Source of the DNA: Faucicola osloensis_B
Lineage (GTDB): Bacteria; Pseudomonadota; Gammaproteobacteria; Pseudomonadales; Moraxellaceae
Length of the DNA stretch: 53,633 bases
Reading direction: 5' to 3'
NCBI GenBank assembly: GCA_964211495.1
Contig: CAXORL010000007.1
Location: forward strand, 1 to 53,633
Of the stretch, positions 48,339 through 53,633 are shown piece by piece. The notes beneath the pieces were generated by a model. The model was not told the DNA's origin. It ran no database searches and worked only from the letters and a program-made list of their open reading frames with translations. A program made the translations under genes and the position numbers. Within the stretch, counting starts at the first letter, position 1, and each line of letters starts with the position of its first letter.

Positions 48339-48454
48339 GCTGTCATTAACAAGCTATTTACCACTTTTAGCTAATCCATTCCACCCAAATAGGCATGGGC
48401 TAAATCAGCATAATTTGATAAGGTGATGTTAAATCAACCACCTTGCTCTAGCCC

Positions 48455-49096
48455 ATGACCGACCAAGCCAACCCCTTACAACATCTTATTGACAACAATC
48501 AATTTTGGTCGCAGGCTCTATCCGCCCGTGACCCAGATTATTTCCCAAGATTATCCCGCCAACAGCACCCCAAATACCTGTGGATAGGCTGTTCGGACAG
48601 CCGTGTCCCTGCCAATGAAGTGGTCGGCTTAATGCCTGGAGAGCTGTTCGTGCATCGCAATGTCGCCAACATGGTGGTGGCTACGGACATGAATTTGCTG
48701 TCCGTTTTGCAATATGCGGTGGATGTACTCAAAGTTGAGCACATCATCGTCTGTGGGCACTATGGCTGTGGTGGGGTCAAGGCAGCATTAGGTCATCAAG
48801 AATATGGCTTGATTGACAATTGGCTTCGTGCGTTAAAAGGGATGCGGTATCAATATGACGATGCTTTTCAACACCTTAGCCCAGAGCAAGAGGTGGATTT
48901 ACTCTGTGAAATTAATGTCAAACGCCAAGTGACCAACGTTTGCCATACCACGATTGTGCAGAACGCTTGGCATCGGGGCGAAAAGCTATCAGTGCATGGC
49001 TGGATATATGGCTTATCCGATGGGCGTATTCACGACTTAAACGTCAGTGTCTCTGGGCATCATCAGTTGATTGACGCTTTTATTTATACATTGTAA
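48455..49096 (+). CDS. can: Beta-class carbonic anhydrase
   Basis: The 213-residue zinc enzyme interconverts CO2 and bicarbonate. Zn ligands are Cys in IGCSDSRVPANEVVG (with the Asp/Arg dyad), His and Cys in VCGHYGCGGVKAALG. The YDDAFQ region and RQVTNVCHTTIVQNAW C-terminal part are normal. It follows narL and may be co-transcribed. The Tn3-type end begins 3 nt after its stop. Confidence 0.93.
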   Translation: MTDQANPLQHLIDNNQFWSQALSARDPDYFPRLSRQQHPKYLWIGCSDSRVPANEVVGLMPGELFVHRNVANMVVATDMNLLSVLQYAVDVLKVEHIIVCGHYGCGGVKAALGHQEYGLIDNWLRALKGMRYQYDDAFQHLSPEQEVDLLCEINVKRQVTNVCHTTIVQNAWHRGEKLSVHGWIYGLSDGRIHDLNVSVSGHHQLIDAFIYTL

Positions 49097-49098
49097 TT

Positions 49099-49136
49099 GG
49101 GGTCATCTGAGAATTTGAACCATAATGTACGCTAAG
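49099..49136 (+). mobile_element. Tn3-family terminal repeat, second copy
   Basis: GGGGTCATCTGAGAATTTGA to ACGCTAAG is 38 bp and matches the usual Tn3 end; it is related to 1560-1597 and continues with GGAATTT.GTCGAGTATTTT in both. It faces rightwards. No tnpA or tnpR follows; the nearest gene is a small unknown one. It is a solo end. Confidence 0.65.
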
Positions 49137-49201
49137 GAATTTTGTCGAGTATTTTAAATACGATACTATTTGCGTTGTCTAAAAAACGCCGAAATCGGTG
49201 G

Positions 49202-49240
49202 CTATTCACTTAATTTTTCAGGAATATCGTTACCTTCCAT
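49202..49240 (-). CDS. Very short ORF (12 codons) with strong Shine-Dalgarno
   Basis: MEGNDIPEKLSE is encoded on the minus strand, preceded by GGAGGAG with 8-nt spacing, unusually good for the region. It reads toward the Tn3-type end. It may be a leader peptide or the truncated 5' end of a gene broken by insertion. Confidence 0.3.
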   Translation of the reverse strand: MEGNDIPEKLSE

Positions 49241-49280
49241 TTCAAAATCTCCTCCGGTTTTTAAAAAATAGGTTTTGACT

Positions 49281-49565
49281 ATGATTAATATAGATAATTC
49301 GCTACACATAATGGATAATGTAATTGAATTAGATTTAGATAAAATACTCACTAAATCTCTTACAGAATTAATAAAAGATATTTGTCAATATAGTGATTCT
49401 GTTTTCAAGGAATGGAGTCAGTATACAGATTACGGCATAGGATTACTCTACTTTAATAATCAAGAAGTGAAAATCTACTGGGAGGATTTTCCTAACATTC
49501 TAAGCTTTGAATTTAAATCGAAAATAGATGCTGACATTTTTTTAAAGAAAATTATTATGGCTTAA
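49281..49565 (+). CDS. Unknown 94-aa acidic protein
   Basis: The product starts MINIDNSLHIMDNVIELDLD, has KEWSQYTDYGIGLLYFNNQE in the middle and ends DIFLKKIIMA. It is acidic and soluble, with the composition of some immunity or antitoxin-like proteins, but no family is recognised. The start ATG at 49281 is used over the TTG at 49275. It lies between a Tn3-type end and an IS3 element, so it may be cargo. Confidence 0.5.
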   Translation: MINIDNSLHIMDNVIELDLDKILTKSLTELIKDICQYSDSVFKEWSQYTDYGIGLLYFNNQEVKIYWEDFPNILSFEFKSKIDADIFLKKIIMA

Positions 49566-49655
49566 AAAATTATAAATTTTGAACTGTAACTCTCCTCTAA
49601 AATAAAACAGCTCAAACGTAGAATTTCTTATAAACTAACAATAAGGCGTTTTAGC

Positions 49656-49978
49656 ATGAGCAAGCGAATGACAGAAAGCCAGATCGTATCGATTTTAAAA
49701 GAAGCCGATGCTGGTGCACCCGTAAAAGAGTTATGTCGTCAGCATGGCATCGCAAGTTCAACCTTTTATAATGAGTCACGTTAATAAACAGCCCGGGGGA
49801 CTGTTTTAGTGACGCAAGGCGAAGCGCTAGCGTAGTTAAAGCCAAATACGGTGGCATGGAAGCATCCGATGTCAGACGATTAAAAGAGCTTGAAGAAGAA
49901 AACCGCAGGCTCAAGCAAATGTATGCTGACTTAAGCCTAAAATCCCAGCTACAAACAGAAATCATAAAAAAGCTATAG
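49656..49978 (+). pseudogene. IS3 OrfA, interrupted by a small palindromic insert
   Basis: The frame starts MSKRMTESQIVSILKEADAG and runs to HGIASSTFYNESR, where a stop follows. After ~65 bp the OrfA sequence resumes as KAKYGGMEASDVRRLKELEE to LQTEIIKKL, ending at the orfB start. Without the insert the junction would read FYN-W-KAKYGG, the usual OrfA. The insert has AAACAG/CTGTTT and a GCGCTAGCG palindrome. It disables OrfA and, since OrfAB is needed for transposition, probably the whole IS. Confidence 0.75.
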
Positions 49979-50793
49979 TGCCTGTAGGACAGCGTAAAGC
50001 ATTAGCACAACAACTACAGGCACAGCATGATATCAGCATTGTAGTTAGCTGTCAGATTGTCTGTATCAGCCGAACTGCTTACTACTATGAACCTAAACTT
50101 ATCGATGACGATGCCATTGTTGATATGCTTACCCAGCTCACTGACAAGCATACCCGCTGGAGATTTCCAAAGTGCTATAAGCGGCTACGTAAACTTGGGT
50201 ATGTCTGGAACCATAAGCGCGTATATCGGGTCTATACAGCGATGAAACTTAATCTGCGTCGCAAAGCCAAACGGCGACTGCCTGCACGTGCTCCAGAGCC
50301 ACTGACAGTACCAAACAGCTTAGGGCATACTTGGTCCATGGACTTTATGAGTGACAAGTTGCATAACAATAGCCGCTTTCGCACCTTTAATGTTATTGAT
50401 GATTATAGCCGAGAGGTGTTAGGCATTGATATTGGTACGAGCATTCCATCTTTACGGGTGATTCGCTATTTGGATCAGTTAGCCCAGTGCCATGGCTATC
50501 CTAACAAGATTCGGGTTGATAATGGCAGTGAGTTTACCTCAACTATTTTCACTGATTGGGCGGCGGCTCATGGTATTTTGGTCGATTATATTAAACCTGG
50601 ATGTCCGTACCAAAATGCGTATATTGAACGATTCAATCGTAGCTATCGAAATGAGGTGTTATATTGTTATCTGTTCAATAATTTAAATGAGGTTAGACAA
50701 TTAACGGATAAATGGATCAAGGTTTATAACCACGAACGACCGCATGATTCATTGAATGATATGACACCTGCTGAGTATAAACAGGTGGCTTGA
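49978..50793 (+). CDS. IS3 OrfB transposase
   Basis: The 271-residue protein starts with GTG at 49978, overlapping the orfA stop. HTH_21-like start (DDDAIVDMLTQLTDKHTRWR) and the DDE integrase core are present: first Asp in HTWSMDFMSDKL, second in RVDNGSEFTS, Glu in QNAYIERFNRSYRNE. The tail NHERPHDSLNDMTPAEYKQ is complete. It looks catalytically intact, but its partner OrfA is broken. Confidence 0.9.
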   Translation: MPVGQRKALAQQLQAQHDISIVVSCQIVCISRTAYYYEPKLIDDDAIVDMLTQLTDKHTRWRFPKCYKRLRKLGYVWNHKRVYRVYTAMKLNLRRKAKRRLPARAPEPLTVPNSLGHTWSMDFMSDKLHNNSRFRTFNVIDDYSREVLGIDIGTSIPSLRVIRYLDQLAQCHGYPNKIRVDNGSEFTSTIFTDWAAAHGILVDYIKPGCPYQNAYIERFNRSYRNEVLYCYLFNNLNEVRQLTDKWIKVYNHERPHDSLNDMTPAEYKQVA

Positions 50794-50969
50794 TGATTCT
50801 ACTTTGATGTTGTTTTAAGTTTGGGGTATTTACACTTACGTATTCCGATAATTAAATATAGCATTTTTCAATAGGATATAATAGTAAAAGGCATGGTATT
50901 TGCAATCCCATATTTATGGATTAATTATTAAAAATTGATTCATTTTCAAATATATAAATTGCAGCGAGA

Positions 50970-51836
50970 ATGCCTATGCCATCAATTAATAGTCCAGTTT
51001 ACCAAGATGTCAGTGCTTTTGATGATATCGGATACACGTTTTATAGACATGGTGCAAAGGATGATAAATTTCGAGCTAAAATAGGGAAAGTGTATCTTGT
51101 TGGTGCAGGTACAGGTGACCCAGAATTACTCACAATTAAAGCATATAAAGCTATCTTAAAAGCAGATGTTATTTGTTACGACAATTTGGTTAGTGATGAG
51201 ATTTTGGCGATTAACCCAACAGCAGAGAAAATTTACGTTGGAAAAAAATGTGCAAAGCACAGTATGCCACAACAAGATATTAATGGCTTGTTAGTAACGC
51301 TTGCTAAGCAAGGTAAAATCGTCATTCGGCTAAAATCAGGCGATCCGTTTATCTTTGGTCGTGGTGGTGAAGAAATGCAGACCGTAGTGAGCGCCGGCAT
51401 TGCATGTGAGTCAATTGCAGGCATTACCACAGCATTAGCGGTTGCCAATAGCGTTAATATCCCATTGACCCACCGCGACTATGCCCAATCCGTTAAGTTT
51501 GTGACAGGGTTTTTAAAGACGGATACGCCGAATGAGCAATATGCTGAGTTGTTAGCGGATAATCAAACGGTGATTTTTTATATGGGGTTAAATACCTTGC
51601 CATCGCTGACACAAGGCTTGTTGCAAGCAGGTAAATCAGCCGATACTCCATTTGCCATTATTTCCAATGTCAGCCGAGAGAATGAACAGGTATTAATCGG
51701 GACACTTGATACCATTCAAACGCTACAAAATATTGCCAAACTGCCTTCCCCTGCAGTGATGATCATGGGCGAAGTCGTATCACTATATAATGAGTTAAAT
51801 GCCAGTCGGCAATATTATCAACAATTAGTGGTGTAG
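50970..51836 (+). CDS. cobA: Uroporphyrinogen-III C-methyltransferase (SUMT)
   Basis: The 288-residue SAM-dependent enzyme makes precorrin-2 for siroheme, the cofactor of NirB. Motifs: GKVYLVGAGTGDPELLTIKA, VICYDNLVSDEIL, RLKSGDPFIFGRGGEE and GITTALAVANSVNIPLTHRD. The first ~35 residues are an extension, with the core starting at about residue 36. It faces nirD/nirB convergently and is separated from nirD by a terminator. Confidence 0.9.
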   Translation: MPMPSINSPVYQDVSAFDDIGYTFYRHGAKDDKFRAKIGKVYLVGAGTGDPELLTIKAYKAILKADVICYDNLVSDEILAINPTAEKIYVGKKCAKHSMPQQDINGLLVTLAKQGKIVIRLKSGDPFIFGRGGEEMQTVVSAGIACESIAGITTALAVANSVNIPLTHRDYAQSVKFVTGFLKTDTPNEQYAELLADNQTVIFYMGLNTLPSLTQGLLQAGKSADTPFAIISNVSRENEQVLIGTLDTIQTLQNIAKLPSPAVMIMGEVVSLYNELNASRQYYQQLVV

Positions 51837-51852
51837 CTTGATTGGGGTAAAG

Positions 51853-51883
51853 ATAAAGGGGCATGATTTCTATACCCCTTTAT
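51853..51883. terminator. Bidirectional terminator between cobA and nirD
   Basis: ATAAAGGGG (51853-51861) pairs with CCCCTTTAT (51875-51883), loop 13 nt, with T/A flanks. It lies between convergent genes. Confidence 0.55.
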
Positions 51884-51900
51884 ATATTGTCGGCATTTAG

Positions 51901-52221
51901 TTAAATAAACACCACGCCATGATTGACCTTAACTGGATACGATCTTAACGAAACTCGCTCATCATCAAGACACTTACCTGTTGCCAAGTCAAAACGTTGT
52001 TTGTACATGGGTGATGCGACATATCGTACCTTTTGTCCGTCAATTTCACAGCTACCGAGTAGTCCCCTGGAAATGACATTAGCCTTACTAAAAGGATCAA
52101 AGTTATGCATGGCATATACTTCGTCATGATGGGTCCGAAAGATGGCAACTTGTTCGCCGCCCACTAATGCACATACGCCTGTTTCGGGTATAATATCGTC
52201 AATTTTACAGATTTCATTCAT
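51901..52221 (-). CDS. nirD: Nitrite reductase small subunit NirD
   Basis: The 106-residue Rieske-fold protein lacks the Rieske Cys-His cluster, as expected of NirD. Features: VCALVGGEQVAIFRTHHDEV, YAMHNFDPFSKANVISRGLL, and VRYVASPMYKQRFDLATGKC. It is 68 bp downstream of nirB and forms the assimilatory NADH-nitrite reductase with it. Confidence 0.9.
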   Translation of the reverse strand: MNEICKIDDIIPETGVCALVGGEQVAIFRTHHDEVYAMHNFDPFSKANVISRGLLGSCEIDGQKVRYVASPMYKQRFDLATGKCLDDERVSLRSYPVKVNHGVVFI

Positions 52222-52289
52222 CGTAATTTTCCATTGTTTTGATTGAAAATGGCAGGCTAAATTAGCGCCATTTTGCTATGGGTTAACCA

Positions 52290-53633
52290 TTAAGCAAGCT
52301 CGATGTCCGCTTGGGCGGCAATGGCGTTGTAAGCTAATCCTTGCTTTTCCTCAGCCGTTGCAGGGCGAATTTGGCTCCGCTCTTCGACAAACACCACATT
52401 GTCATCGACTTTGTCACTGTTGATAAAGTGCTTAAAGCGTTTTAAACGTTCTGGGTCAGAGAGGGTGGTTTTCCATTCGCATTGATACGCGTCAATATCC
52501 GCTTGCATTTGGGCTTCGAGTTCTTCGGCAATACCCAAGCTATCATTGATAACCACCTGTTGAATATACTCAAGACCACCTTCCATTTTCTCACGCCATA
52601 CCGATGTGCGTTGTAAGCGGTCGCCAGTTTTGATATAAAACATTAAGAAACGGTCTATATATTTAACCAGCGTGGCTGTGTCCAAATCACTGGCAAATAG
52701 TTCAGCATGTCTAGGACGCATGCCGCCGTTGCCACAGACATAAAGGTTCCAGCCATTTTCAGTGGCAATAATACCAACATCTTTGCCTTGGGCTTCAGCA
52801 CATTCACGGGTACAGCCTGACACCCCAAATTTGATTTTATGCGGTGAGCGTAAGCCTTTATAGCGGTTTTCCAATTCGATGGCCAAGCCGACGCTATCAT
52901 CCACGCCATAGCGACACCATGTGCTGCCAACGCAAGATTTGACGGTACGCAAAGACTTGCCATAGGCATGCCCTGTCTCAAAACCTGCGTTGATTAAGCG
53001 TTCCCAAATATCGGGCAATTGGTCACTACGTGCACCAAATAAATCCACACGTTGCCCACCAGTGATTTTGGTGTAAAGTCCAAAATCCCGAGCCACTTCG
53101 CCCAGTACGATGAGTTTTTCGGCGGTAATTTCACCGCCCGCAATACGCGGCACAACTGAATAAGTACCGTCTTTTTGGATATTGCCCAAGAAAGCGTCAT
53201 TGGTGTCTTGTAGCGCAACCAGTGGTTTATCAAGAATATAGTCATTCCAGCAAGACGCCAAAATCGAGCCAATCGTTGGTTTACAGATTTCACAGCCATC
53301 ACCGTGTCCGTGTCTTTCAATCATCTCTTCAAAGGTGTGGATATTGCCGACACGCACCAAGTGATACAACTCTTGGCGAGAGTAAGCAAAATGCTCGCAG
53401 ATATGATTTTTGACTTCGATACCGCGCTTTTTGAGTTCTGACACTAAGGTATCTTTGACGATTTGGGCACAACCGCCACAGCCTGTACTGGCCTTGGTGC
53501 AGCTCTTGATGTCTTCATAAGTCATGGCCCCATTGTCCACTGCTGCGCAGATTTGACCTTTATTAACGTTATAGCATGAGCATAGGGTAGCGGTATCAGG
53601 CAGATTTTCAACGCCCATAACGGGCTTTTCGAC
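52290..53633 (-). CDS. nirB: NADH-nitrite reductase large subunit NirB, C-terminal part (runs off the window)
   Basis: The frame continues open to the window edge, so about 447 C-terminal residues of ~850 are present. A BFD-like [2Fe-2S] domain comes first (TLCSCYNVNKGQICAAVDNG with later CTKASTGCGGC). The siroheme/[4Fe-4S] part has TVKSCVGSTWCRYGVDD and FGVSGCTRECAEAQGKD, with all four cysteines, and VPRIAGGEITAEKLIVLGEV. The missing N terminus should hold the FAD/NADH domains. It reduces nitrite to ammonia. Confidence 0.93.
   Translation of the reverse strand, partial: VEKPVMGVENLPDTATLCSCYNVNKGQICAAVDNGAMTYEDIKSCTKASTGCGGCAQIVKDTLVSELKKRGIEVKNHICEHFAYSRQELYHLVRVGNIHTFEEMIERHGHGDGCEICKPTIGSILASCWNDYILDKPLVALQDTNDAFLGNIQKDGTYSVVPRIAGGEITAEKLIVLGEVARDFGLYTKITGGQRVDLFGARSDQLPDIWERLINAGFETGHAYGKSLRTVKSCVGSTWCRYGVDDSVGLAIELENRYKGLRSPHKIKFGVSGCTRECAEAQGKDVGIIATENGWNLYVCGNGGMRPRHAELFASDLDTATLVKYIDRFLMFYIKTGDRLQRTSVWREKMEGGLEYIQQVVINDSLGIAEELEAQMQADIDAYQCEWKTTLSDPERLKRFKHFINSDKVDDNVVFVEERSQIRPATAEEKQGLAYNAIAAQADIELA

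Larger units (their letters stand above)
49585..50834 (+). mobile_element. IS3-family insertion sequence, 1250 bp
   Basis: The ends are imperfect inverted repeats of about 35 bp, starting TGTAAC at 49585 and ending TTTACA at 50834 (left TGTAACTCTCCTCTAAAATA against the complement of the right, TGTAAATACCCCAAACTTAA). It contains a broken orfA and an intact orfB. No clear target duplication is seen. A fragment of a related copy is at 19837-19944. Confidence 0.75.

Noticed and set aside
49585..50834. Target-site duplication of the IS3 element
   Set aside because: Bases next to the two ends (GAAC before, CTTA after) do not match, so no duplication can be claimed.

Overview
The window looks like DNA of a Moraxellaceae bacterium (Moraxella/Faucicola-like). 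Base composition is moderate to low GC, the plasmid genes are of Rep_3, ParAB and ColE1-MobA types common in Moraxella, Psychrobacter and Acinetobacter, and the nitrate cluster has the narXL / narK1K2 / GHJI / PpiC / moa layout known from Gammaproteobacteria. The taxon is inferred from gene content and style only.

Positions 1-15.3 kb are a plasmid-like backbone. They hold the 3' end of one Rep_3 initiator, a GC-rich membrane protein of foreign look, a Tn3-family terminal repeat with a HigBA-type toxin-antitoxin pair and a serine resolvase, a PIN/RHH toxin-antitoxin pair, parAB flanked by two copies of a 16-bp palindrome core (candidate parS), a complete Rep_3 initiator with four 22-bp iterons, an SOS-type cassette (umuC remnant, SRAP/YedK-like protein, DEDDh exonuclease), and a ColE1/MOBP5-type mobilization module (oriT, mobC, mobA) with two further mob-like genes nested inside mobA in another frame.

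Positions 15.3-20.5 kb carry an IS3 remnant, a TetR-family regulator and a YbhGFSR-like ABC drug exporter (HlyD-type lipoprotein, single ATPase, single permease), ending in scrambled IS3 fragments.

Positions 20.6-45.1 kb, almost all on the minus strand, form a nitrate-respiration and molybdenum-cofactor island: narK1, narK2, nnrS, narGHJI, a UbiH-type hydroxylase, a His-rich PpiC-type isomerase, moeA, moaA, a YiiM-like MOSC protein, moaB, mobA, a DUF4291 gene, moaC, moaD, moaE and a TauE/SafE permease. The divergent plus-strand genes narX, narL and a beta carbonic anhydrase follow. Six inverted-repeat 7-2-7 heptamer pairs resembling NarL sites lie before narK1/narX, narK2, nnrS, narG, narH and moaA, suggesting one nitrate-responsive regulon. 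A tnpB-only IS605 element, an internally deleted IS5 element and MITE/REP-like repeats sit in the gaps.

Positions 49.1-53.6 kb hold a second Tn3-type end, a small unknown gene, an IS3 element whose orfA is broken by a small palindromic insert, a uroporphyrinogen-III methyltransferase (siroheme supply), nirD, and the 3' part of nirB at the window edge. Together the genes allow nitrate uptake, nitrate to nitrite respiration with self-supplied cofactor, and nitrite reduction to ammonia. The linkage of this package to rep, par and mob genes suggests a large plasmid or an integrated plasmid.
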